Shown: piece after piece, positions 1-12,000 of the stretch | Position numbering within the stretch: the first letter of the stretch is position 1 | Layout of the letters: each line of letters starts with the position of its first letter | NCBI GenBank assembly: GCA_028565715.1 | Contig: JAOXYC010129998.1 | Coordinates: 1-13,740 of the forward strand | Length of the DNA: 13,740 nucleotides | Source: Phoronis pallida | Lineage: Eukaryota > Phoronida > Phoronidae | Direction: 5' to 3' | The notes under the pieces: model-generated | What the model saw: the letters and a program-made list of their open reading frames with translations, nothing else | Told to the model about the DNA's origin: nothing | Database searches by the model: none | Made by a program: the position numbers and the translations under genes

Positions 1-21
1 AGGTATGACAGACCTCCATCT
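1..21 (-). CDS. Probable start of the next exon, cut by the window edge
   Basis: On the minus strand a long T-rich tract (TTTTTTTTATATTTGGCAG) ends in an acceptor at 22-23, followed by 21 bases open in the expected phase 0, reading RWRSVIP. The intron it would close (22-83) is only 62 bp, far shorter than the others here, but has both a good donor (GTATGT) and a good pyrimidine tract. Too little of the exon is visible to be certain. Confidence 0.5.
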
Positions 22-3000
22 CTGCCAAATATAAAAAAAAGTTACGGTTGGATCTATAATAGCGCGATTGTCTTTAAACATACCCTGCTTTGTGAAGTGA
101 CAGTTTTTTGTAAATTTGTGAGCTCCATCATTTTACTGCTTAGTAATTCCTGGTTCTTCTGAGCTCGGTCTTCAGCCTCCTGGGCCATTTTTTCCGCCCG
201 TTTCACCCGTTTTTCTAAAGACTTGACATAAGTCTCGTCATAATGATTGGTCTGCAACAAATATGAAGATAGTTTAGTATTAAAATATGACAATCACATA
301 GTTACATAAATTTATCGTGAGCTAAATCTTTTTTCAACCTGTCTTTAAAATTAATCTCTTACTTTCTTAGGAAAACATATCAATGTATGCTTTTATCGAC
401 CGAAACTGATAAATTCAAAGACAGAAATTCAAAAATCGACAAAAAAAAGCTGTAGAAATGTATATTCTCTCGTGACTTCTTTTCAAAGTGAATCAATATC
501 TTGCAAGCTCTTGATCAATTTGTATACTCATAAAAACAAATTTTAGCATATCAGCTACATTATAGCTCCATATTTATTAGGAATATCAAACTAACCTTAT
601 CATCTAATGAGAGTTCTGATAAACTTGATAAGTCAGGTGTTGACACACTGTGGTTTTTCCTGAGACTGGCATTTTCTGAGCGTAATAATTTCACTTTATT
701 CTGGAGGTGACGTAGAAGTTGAACTGTACTGTCATTAGCTTCATCACCATGTCCATTCTGAAAAACAAATTATACGGAAATTAAATGTTTTTCAGTATAG
801 TAATTTCGGGAAGAAGTGAAGGTATTTATTGATTCAAATGAATGTTAGGATGCTATTTATAACAAAAAATCCAAAGCAATTGACCTCATTCAATAGTTGA
901 TAATTTTCCATTCGCAAGTAGCGATGTATAAGTTAACTTTAACATCTGATTTCAAAAGATCAAGATTAAAATGATATGCTGTTGTTCATGAAATCAATTA
1001 TAATATTTATTAAGTAATAAGTTGCTTGATGCTTAGAATGATGTTTTGTTGGAGTGATTAAACATTCTTGATTAACTGAGAAAGTAACATCCAGGAACTG
1101 AACTATAATGCCCCTGATGATTTGCTAACAAAACAATAGATGGCGCTATCTGACAGGCACAATACATAACACTTTAGATAATTTAATAATACCCTACCAT
1201 AGAAGTGGAATGTTTGTCTTTTAGGTCTCTCCTGTGTAGAGGGAAGTCCCTGTCTGAGAATGTTCGACGCTTTTGCTGATCTTTTATCCTCCTAAAATGT
1301 GAAAAATAAAAGGTTAGAATATGGTAATTCTTAAGTAGAGACATATTTTTGATTAAAAAATGTCTTCCATTCATAACTAAAATTGATCAATTTGAATAAT
1401 CCCAGGATAAATTAGATAATATTTTTGACAGGTATTAAAATAATAACATTTTTGTACATTACTCAAAACAGGTGACCCAAATTTTAATGCGACAATTAAG
1501 GCATCTTTCATTCCAATATTTTTTCATTCAAATTTTTTTGTTCCAGGAAAAATCTTAATTTTTTGTACACAAGAAGCAGACACAGCATTCAAGCTATTAA
1601 ACTACAATGCTAATTAATCTATCAAAATGATATCGTTCGAGAAAAAGCTATGTAACAGAAATAAGGCAAATTTCTAATAGAAAACAGAAGCAGAAAAAAT
1701 ACAATTAAGCATTGGGTCTTGTAAGATTAAAATTAGGAAAACAGAAAGTTTTGATGCACCAAAAAGCCATTTACATTCACATGCAAGTCAAAAGTTCAAA
1801 TGCAACAATGTACAACCAACATGCAGTTCATACTAGCAAAAGTATAAGAATTAAGACACACTACGGTATGATTATAGTACATGCAGGGTTTCACTAAAAC
1901 AGGAAGACAGTTTGAGACGGAGGAATGGTTATAGGAGCCAGGCCACATTGCACTACACAATAAGCAGACATGCATATTATAACAACACGACCCAACACAT
2001 GCATCCAAGTCGCAGTGTTAACAACACCAATGATTTACTTTTCCAACTCTCGCGTGAGCTCTTCTTCGAATTTGCGAGCAAACTTCTCGGCAGTTTCTTC
2101 CTTCCATTTTTTCATATTACGCTGAATGTCCTTGAGTTCGTTTCCCTGACATTTGAGTTTTTCCTCGAGATTTTTATCTTTGGCAAGTGTTCTGTGAAGA
2201 AGGTTCAGCTCTTCTAAGTGCTCCTATAGAAAAACACAAGGTGTAACCTGGTAATGGCACACTTGCTTATTTAACCTTGGTTAGTCAAGAGATTTGAGGT
2301 TACCACCACCCTTGGAAACAGATAGGGAAAGCAGTAGGATATAGGTTGACAGGCAAAGCTGGTTTTCAATCATGAATGAATTGATGACAACACAAAACCA
2401 CAATAAACAGTTAACAACTACTATATATAATTTAAAATGACCAATTTCACCCTTACACAAAGGCGCAATGTTAAAGGTGAAATTGGTGATTTTACTTTTC
2501 AATATAAGGTACTCGGTTTTCAATTCTCCATGCAGTAAACAAAATGAACAAAACACAACAGAAACAAAATTGTCATTCCACAAAACAATCAATCATAAAA
2601 ACCAACTGCCTTCAAGAGAAAAAAGATCAAAGTGTCATAACTAAAAGAAAAGAGAGTGAATACTTCTGAATTAACACAATTTGTGTGATGCTTACAAGTC
2701 TTTCTTAACGCTATCATAAATCTGCGACAGGTCGTCCAGGTGGTCCTAGAGAAACAAGAAACATGGTAATGCACACACCCACAACCTCAAGCCACACATC
2801 CACTGAGTTGTTACAATAACTGCAGTTGTAACAATTAACAATGCACACTGCAGAAAATATCTATATACAACTACACGAAAATCACTAATTCAGAAATTAT
2901 GATGTGTAATTCAGGGCCTTATTTCAATAACAATTTAATTTTAAAATGATAAGGTATATTATAATCTTATAACAATTCTATCATAGGTTTTTAAACACAA

Positions 3001-6000
3001 TTTGTAAGTGAATGGGGCACCATGTATTTAAAAGTTTTTTAACGAGTGGATAATGAATTGATGTTACATAATAAACATTCAAAAGGTAAGAGTGTGTTAG
3101 TAAAAGCAAAAAACTCAAGCAAATGATAAACAGAAAAGGCAAACTAAAATAATATTCCAGTAATTTACTGTTTGTACCTAGTTCAACGAAAGACTGTTTT
3201 AGTACTATACAAGTAGCTTAAGTACAAAAAGCTATGAATAAAACATACAAAATAGAACAGACTATTTCAAATAAGAGCAAATATCAGAATAGTTTGGAAA
3301 GACAGATGCAGAAGAATTAAAAATGAAATACATTAACATTAACAAAGGGTGCAAGTTAAAAGAAGGGGACATAGTTTCTGATTAGTTATTTGGATGGTGG
3401 TATGAACACAAATCAAATAAAGGTTAGAACCCAACAACACAGTACTTTTCACTTTTTTTTTAAACTTGTTAGTTAGTGGTGATTAAAAAATGCTTAAATG
3501 TTATGGTTTGGTAAAACGGCAAATCATATTAATTTGGTTTATGGTCAGGTAGTTTGGGACAAGTGACTGAGACCGTCTTATCATGTGAGAAATATTGATA
3601 ATTCTGTAATGAATAAAGTCACTCTCTCTTACATCAAAAATCACTGCACCGCCAAATAGTGAAAACAAAACCAAATTGTAAAATAATCTTGAAGTCAATT
3701 GAATGACTGAAGTAAAAAATAGGAAATAAAATCATGAGAAACTATACCTGAACTAATCGTTCTCGCAGTTCTGACAATTCTTTATTTTTATCATTCATGG
3801 ATTTATGCCTCAGATCACTCAGAGAACGTTCCTGTAAACAGAGGGAAGAGACAGTTAACTGGCAGTGTAAACCTTTTTATAGTTGTCACCTTAAAATTAT
3901 TTCAACAATTTGTATTTCGAAAGAAGTTGAAGAAGACATAGGGATAACATTCGGTACTAACATTTTTTGTAAGTACTGCAAACGGAAACACTCAAAATAT
4001 ATTGGAAGCGGAGAAATACTTGTTGAAACGTTTCACAATATATTTAACCTAAATTTCACTTTATATACAATGATTGCCTTAAGGTGACTTAAGATTTCTT
4101 TAAACTGTTCTCTCTACTAAAACTCCAGAAACTTGGCAAGCAGTACGTATACTCACCTTGCTTTGTTCGTTGCGTATTAAAGCTTGTTTTTGTGCCTCTA
4201 CTTCTTGGCTAAGTTCTTTTACATTATTCCGTAATTCCTCATTACATGCCCTCAAGTTGGCCTACAATCATATTACAAAATTGATTAGAATACTAAATTG
4301 ATCACTCATAGATAAATCAGTATTAAAATCCATACACGTCTTGGAATGAGTCCAACCTTTTTTTTTGACATAATCTAAATTATGTGCTTGATAACAAATT
4401 GCCCATATAAGTCAACTAGGGTACAAAACCACCCTAGTTTTTGGCATTTCCGATCTATAAGCCCAGGGTGTGTACAGTATCATCTTAACATTAACATCTA
4501 AATGTGTGTCAATAGGGTTTACTAAATTAATCGAATTTCACAGAACTGCTAACTTCACCTTTGGTGAGGAAAAAATAATATTATTAATCGATTATATTTA
4601 TCTGTGGTACCATTTTTAGAGTCAATATATTTCACTCAATGCACAGGGTAATGCATTCAAAATAATAAAATTTACAGGGACAACACTATTTAGAACCATG
4701 CATCCGCTGGATTTTTTTTATAGATAATGTATTTGAAAATCCAAGTCAACTCACAAGAGAAGCGGTAGCTGGTGTTCTAGATGGACTTCTCAACTGTCCT
4801 TTGATTGGAGATTTGTTTGGCGGTGTCTCTGACCTGAAACTAACAAATACAGGCAAATATTAACATTGTGCAGATTTGGAGATACGAAGAAACAAATATT
4901 CAAAAATTTACAACAGGGCATTCAAATCAGCCATACAGAATGAAGTAAAAATATTTTTGATTACTGGAGATGCTGTTTTTTTAAAAAGCTCAAATTAGCA
5001 CTTCCCGTGACCTTAAGAGAATCTCCTGGATTTGATTTTACCTATCCTATTTCTTATAAACTAACCTGGCAATATTAACTTTTCTAGGTGTGACCCCCAG
5101 CACCAGAGATGACCGTCGACACTCCTCGTTGATTTCATTAACCACCATCTTTTCAAGTCGTTCAAACTGTACATGGTCGTCTCGATCCTTGAGACTGGTT
5201 TGTAACTGTTCCGCTTTGAGCTGTTGGATGTCATCATCCTTTTGGCGAACAGTTTCTCGGAGATCTTCTAGTTCTATTTCTTTTTCCTGTAACACAAATG
5301 GCAAGAATTGAGAGGAAATTCTTTTCATAAGACCGATTCACTTTATTTTCTATTATCCAAGAGATCAATGTTGAGTATGAGCCTTCAATTTATACATAAC
5401 GCATTTTGAATTTGCATGTCAAAATATCGGAAATGTTTGGCAGTCTTCCTACATGGAACTCTGAGCTGTGCAATAAACCACAACACACCTGTTCAAGCTG
5501 TTGTTTGAGTTTCCCTATTTCGTTAACTTTTTCTTCCTGAACTTGTTCCTTATTTTTTGTCAGGGCAGCCATCTTGTCTTTATATGCCTGCCTGGTCTGC
5601 TGCCGTTGTTCTTCAAGCTCCTGCAAATTAAAACATATGTTGTATTGTAATTTTAATGTTTTTAATTGTTTGTAGAAACGTGACACGTTAATAAATTTTT
5701 ACTTACTTACTTATGTTCAAGATTTAAAATGTGGATTTATTTTTAAATATCACACCTTCATCTTTTACTGGCAATCAAAGTTTGTTCATGCAAAAGACAA
5801 ACTCGCAGGCATTTTAATAAAATCTGTGGGTGTCCCATTGCTTTCGAATCGCTAATGGTAGTATAAACCTTTTCTACTAAAATATGAAGGACTGGTATTT
5901 ATGTGATGTTATTCAAAATAAAAACTAAACATTGCCAATCATTTGAACATTAAATACAATTTCAAATGAAACAACTATGTGGTGAAATATTCAGAATATT

Positions 6001-9000
6001 TACAACAAAAAATTCAACTGAGAATTACTGTACAGTTGTAAGATATCAATTTCAATATTCTCACTCGTTATCATTGATGGCAGTGCTTAACTGATGTTAC
6101 GTTTATTATGAACATAAACTATCCTTATCAGGTCCTTAAAATATAATACCATGGCGATTCAAGGTGACCTAACGATAATGGCCAGTTACATGCGAGAACA
6201 ACTAAGATGCATTTTTCAGTTATTCTTGCCTGTAGCTGCTCAAGTTTTCAGTTTATATTGTTTTAAATCCCTTTTTAAAACTATTTAATGTTTATTAACT
6301 AATAAATCTTAACGGGGACAACTTGCAGATTGAAAATAAATTAAGTTAGTACTGTAATGATAATAGGTGAGTTTGAGTACAAACTCATGTTGCTTCCAGC
6401 CTCCGCACACTAGTAATTAGTACAGATACAATTCACTAATAAAAGTCAAAACTTAAAAGTTACCTTTTGGAAAGTTAAAGAATTGGCTAGCAGAATGATC
6501 AATGGATAACAGCTATGTAGGTTTTCATAATTTACAACATTTAACAGCTAAGTCGGTTTTTGTGCATGCCACCTTTCAGTCTTATTTAATAAATATATAA
6601 AGTTACATAATACTTAGCAAAACCTACCATTTTTACAGAATACATCAGCGAATGTACATCCATCCTAACAAATTCTCACTAAAAACATCAATGTTACTGA
6701 ACACCTGAGATTGAACAACTCAACTCAAACAATCCCAGCTGCTAGGTTTAAATAATCCAGGTAAACTTGACATCAGTGCTCAGAGCAATAAGCTAATGCT
6801 CACAGTTTGATGGGGTTGTAAATTACAATGACTCAATGACAGATCAAGTGTCTATTTTATCAGTCAATCTCATAAAATGAGGAATAATAGGCATTTCTCT
6901 TCAATACTGCTAGACCATGGTCTCCACTTTCCTGAGGTCTTCAATCAAAATCATTCAGTCAATGAAATACCTATTTGTGGTTTTCATGTCAACAGCCAAT
7001 TAAAGATGTCACTCAACTGCAACAAGCAGTAAAGCTAATGTAGTATTTAAATTTTTGTGCTTGAGAAAAAATCACAACTATATTTTCCCATCAGCCATTG
7101 GCACAATCCAATCTTAGCAGGCACAATCAAATGTTGGCTATCCTTTACAGCACTCTGGCCCAAATCAATTGGTATCCCACAAGTTATCCAGTTGGATGGA
7201 AGGAATTAATCAAGTTGACTGCTAGATCATCAGCAACCTAAATCTGATTATCGATGATTTAGGACTTTTTTGCAAAACCATGCATCCAGATCACACAAAA
7301 ACAATGAGCCCATCGCCATCCAAACCAAACTATAAAATCCAAATGAAATATGTGTGAAACACCTGACATACAAACACAATAATCCCAACATTCAACAAAA
7401 CTGACGCAACCATAATAAAGTGTTTCCTATATGAACTTGACAATAATCCTCATCAAATATAGCTCACGCTGGAACATACAACTCTGTTGTAGTGTTTATG
7501 AATAATCCTGGCTAAGAGCAAACTCTTATGATCAAATTTGCAATCAAGGTAAGGTAATTGCCTGCAGTTAACACATAAATATAGTGCTTAAATCAGCCCC
7601 CACTAAAATTTGCCAGTCTCTCTGCTCAAAAATTGACTGATTTATAGATTGAAAATTCAAATCACAGTCAAACAAAAATTATCAGTTAAAAATCTCTGCA
7701 GGCCACATTCTGAAATAACCAAAGTTATGTACATAGTCTCTAAAATTTCAAGTCGACTTCTGAAAGGCTTACTTGGAAACACTTTAATGGACCTAAAGAC
7801 TTCAGTTTTTTAAACATACAGATTTACTAAAACAAACAAGTGACCATTGACCAGTAAAAATATCTTTTATTATTAATTAAATATCATTGAATGGTTAACA
7901 TCCAAATGTCATAAATAATGGGTGTTCAAATATTTAAGAGGTAATTTAAGGTATAATAGAAAAAATTTGCTGATATGAAATGTTACAAAAGCTCAATAAA
8001 ATAAACAGTTACAAATAACAAAGCCACTTAGCACTCAATATACAAAATGTGTATTACACCAATACACATCAAAACTGACCCATTGACTAACTGTTTACTA
8101 CTATTTACACACAATTGAATACAAACAACAAACTAAATTCCAACCATTCAATGTTTATTGAGATATTTCACCTGTATTATTTATTGACCACTTGAATATG
8201 TCTGGGCGGAAGGCGGGAAATTTGATGTGAAAATTATGACCTGGTTCAAGGAGGGATCTGATAAAAAACCTAGCAACTAAGACCCTGTTAAATATTTCTG
8301 AGATGTAGACTTTTAATCAAAGATATGCATATTATACGCAGATGCAAAATTTGAGCAGATACCAAAGAAAATTATAATTCTGTTTTAATTTTGTTGGAAT
8401 ATTTTTTTTTGGAAAAGTTCCAATTCCTAAAATTGAATTCTGAAAATGCTAGTGCAAGATTTCTGTTATTCTTTATAAACTAAATGAAATTAAGGAATCC
8501 ACAGTAGCATTGAATATAAATACTCACGACAAGCAAATACTCCTATCAAAGTAATTTAAATCAACAATTTTAGACTGTCCTGTTGTGCCAAATTCACACA
8601 ATTATACATAGAAAACCCTCCGAAATCAACAGAATATTTTTAATAAGGTTCTTTAACATTGAAAAGCACACTGATTCATCAATCAATGAACAGTAAGAAA
8701 CTAATGTTCACATACCTGAAGCAAAGATGACAGTTGATTCTGTAACCTCTCATTCATGGCGCGTTCCTTATCTACTTCCTCTGTCATGCGTGCCACTGCC
8801 TTCATACTTTCAGCCTGGTAACGAGCCAGTTCGGCCTTGAGATATTCATCTTTCTCCCGTTCCCATGCCTCACGCTCCTTCGACAACGTTGTGCGGACCT
8901 GTGAAATGAATTAAACAGTTTGTCAGACTCATAATTTCCATTGCAATATTATCACAGATTAATAAACTGGTAAATATCTTGACAAAACTTAGAAAAAGAT

Positions 9001-12000
9001 AATTTACCCAAACCACATGGTAATGATTGAACAAACAGAAGAATTTGAGAAAAAACTACATGCAGACATTTGTGACACATGTAAATTAGGAACATAATTT
9101 CAAACACTCTTGTACAAGTCAAGATAGTGTTAAACCTTGTTTATCTTATCTTTTAAATTAAAACACTATGAATCTCCACCTTAGCAAATAGTCTGATCTG
9201 GTTCATGGTTCTGCCACATGCATGTTTCCTAGACATACTTGGTCATAAAGAAATGGTTCAATTAAAGTGACGACATTCAAACGAAGCTTCTCAAAATTCC
9301 CAAGGCATTTAATTGATCAGTTAATTAAAATATTTGCATGCTTATTTAACTAATTATTGCAGGTATTAAGATAAGATGATTGCCACTAACAGGCTTTACT
9401 TAATAATTCCACCCTTACACTAATAATGTATAACTTTAAGGCATAGCCAAATAAAACCATTACTACAAAATAAAACATTAGACCAACTCAATTTAATCAC
9501 AATATTACCTGTTTGATTTTTAAAATGGGTTGACACACCTCAATTTTGAATATTCAATCTCAGAGACTTACTGCATTTCTCCAGACGCTGAGCATCTTCA
9601 ACTCCTGTTAATATAAGTTTTTCTTGAATCAAACCCACTCACACCAAATTCAATGTCTCATCTCTTAATTTCCATGCAAAAATTCAAATTTTAAACTGTA
9701 ACAGCCCTTCCGCTTCATTCAATGGTACATTACACCCTAATTCAAGTTACAGATCTCCAATACACATTTCAGTGTGAGCCCAGACCTGTGCAAACACCTA
9801 ACATTGTCCGATAGTATTTGCTCAGAGTGGATATACATAACACCTTACACTTTAGTGAACAAATATACCAGAGTAGTGACACTAGTCTTACACTTCCATT
9901 CATAACCAGAGGAGATGTCAAGTTACTCTAGTCATAACAAAAAGTTATAACAGTCATAACATTAAGTTAACAACTTAATTAACACTAGTTATATCAGTAG
10001 GATACTTGACAGTCAATGCACATAGATAAAGGCTTGAATAAAAGACCAATTTTCCTTTCTACTGCATACAAAAACTCCAATTGCCAATATCTAAAAATGT
10101 AGAATTCCTGTTCCTTGAGTTTCACCGGATAAAAACAAATTGTGAATCCAATAGGCAACGAGACATCCACAACATCAAACTTGTGAAACTCAGATTCAAG
10201 TGCTTTCATCAAAGTCCCTGACAGAATAAACTACCAGTACACTGGGTATATACAACTATCACAGATCTCAAAATTATCCTAAATCTTTTGCAAGTTTCAC
10301 ATCCCAGAACTAAGATCAGTACAATCTTCTGTATCTCTAGGCAGCTCAAAAATGCAGACAAACTACAAATGCAAGCTTGTTCTACTACTACAAATCAATT
10401 CATAGTCATAAACGGTTTAACCTTTATCTAAAACATTATTTAATTTGAATAAGAAGCTAATTTTTGTGCCAAAGGAATGTTTGAACTAGTCTACCTGGGG
10501 GCAAAGGATTAATCTCATAGCTGATAAGCTCATTCAAATTACTTTAAATTAAATTTCCCAAAATAAATTACTTTAAAATGAGCAGTTAAACGAATCAATC
10601 GCTGCTAATATATTATCTTTATTTGAAAAATACACAAAGAATAAGGTAAGTTACTTTTAAGCAAATCAAGGAAGAGCCGTTACGCAACGTTAAATAATTT
10701 AGTTAACCTTATAGCTGATTCAATTTTTACCTATGTGGAGAGCTACAAAAATGTCTACGAAGGTGATTTTGAAGACAGAAAAATTTGCACAGAAAATGGT
10801 AGGAGTTGGTAGATTATCTGAACGGTTATCAGGGAAACCATGTTTGATTCCCACCAGTTCAGTTCCGAATTTTTCTGTCCTTCACTTTGTGCCAGTAAAA
10901 GCCTGCATTTATGCGGTGTATTCTCAAATTACAAATGAATATTTACTAACCTCTCTCTTGCCTTGTTCTCTCACATCTTCAACTTGTCTCTGTGATCTAT
11001 CTTGTTGTTCTTGTAACCGTTCATGAACATCATTCACCTCTTCTTCCTTGTCCTAGAGATTAGAAAATTAGTTTGGTTAAAATTCATAGAAGAAAACATT
11101 AGGCCCTATTTAACATAATCTGGGGACATTCAACACTATAAAAGCATTTTAATATACATTTTGAAGCATATAATCATTATCTGAACATATGAAACATTTG
11201 TTATGTCTTTTTTAAAGCAAAATCATTTTAATTTTTTTTTAAAAATGTTAACACTTTTTTTCAAGTTTCAAGTAGTTCCAAACTTAATGAAGATTGAAAT
11301 TAAAACATATCAGCAAAGCAATAACTAACTGCTGCAGGCAGCTCACACTGAGAAATTGCCGAACATCACAGAATCAACAAATATGTAACAAATGATCACA
11401 ATTTTAAATAACAGCACACAAACATATAATTTTTGACAAAACCATGTTTCAAACTTTTAACAGAGGGGCAGGCTTTCAATCATTACCTCTTCGTAGCTTT
11501 CTTCTAAATCGGTCTAAACAACACACAAAATAGTCATTTTACAAAATAATAAATTTGAGGCACTGGAGTCCCATGTCATTCAATGGTCACTATACGTGAA
11601 TTGCTTATATGGTTTGACCCATTTTCAACTATGTATAATGTTCTTTTTTTAATCAATAACGATTTGAAACCTTGAGTTTCAATCAAAATAAGTCATCAGA
11701 AAGTTTCTTAAAAATAATCAATGGAAACCATCTTTCATCAACACACCTTTTGACAATAGGTACAGGAATGTAGTAAAGAAACAAAATGGGGACGGGGAAT
11801 TTAGCTTTTGGGTAGTTTTCAATCGCCTGGAAAAGCTATGATTATTTGTCATTATTTGTAGTAAATGTATAGTCTACTTACATGTAAAGCCTGTTGATAG
11901 TCGACCAACTGTTGAGTCATACTATCCTCTAGGTTAGATACAGCCAGTGCCTTCTCTTCCTCTAGTGAACATCTCAGTGCTTCTAACGCATGCTCCTTGT

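Noticed and set aside
1127-1155. Near-palindrome agatggcgctatct
   Set aside because: Arms are only about four bases and there is no second copy in the window; not supportable as a regulatory site.
1912-2217. 101-codon plus-strand open frame
   Set aside because: Antisense shadow of exon 2039-2223; Phe-rich composition mirrors Lys/Glu codons on the coding strand.
2281-2592. 103-codon minus-strand open frame between the alternative exons
   Set aside because: It spans the inverted repeat, is Phe/Val/Cys-rich, and has no matching splice phase; best explained as chance in AT-rich intron.
6629-6665. Splice-like segment of 37 nt with acceptor TTTGTTAG and donor GTAGGT
   Set aside because: 37 nt cannot be phase 0 at both ends, so it would break the frame between two phase-0 exons; possible poison exon at most.
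8528-8542. Possible 15-nt exon (EYLLV) with donor GTGAGT and acceptor TTTGATAG
   Set aside because: Too short to distinguish from chance, and the acceptor lacks a pyrimidine tract.
5621-8715. The 3.1-kb intron as a host for a nested gene or a transposon
   Set aside because: No long open frame, terminal repeat pair or tandem array is visible on either strand.
9994-10212. 72-codon minus-strand open frame in the long intron
   Set aside because: No coiled-coil character, no splice sites in a phase compatible with the flanking exons, and no recognisable domain.
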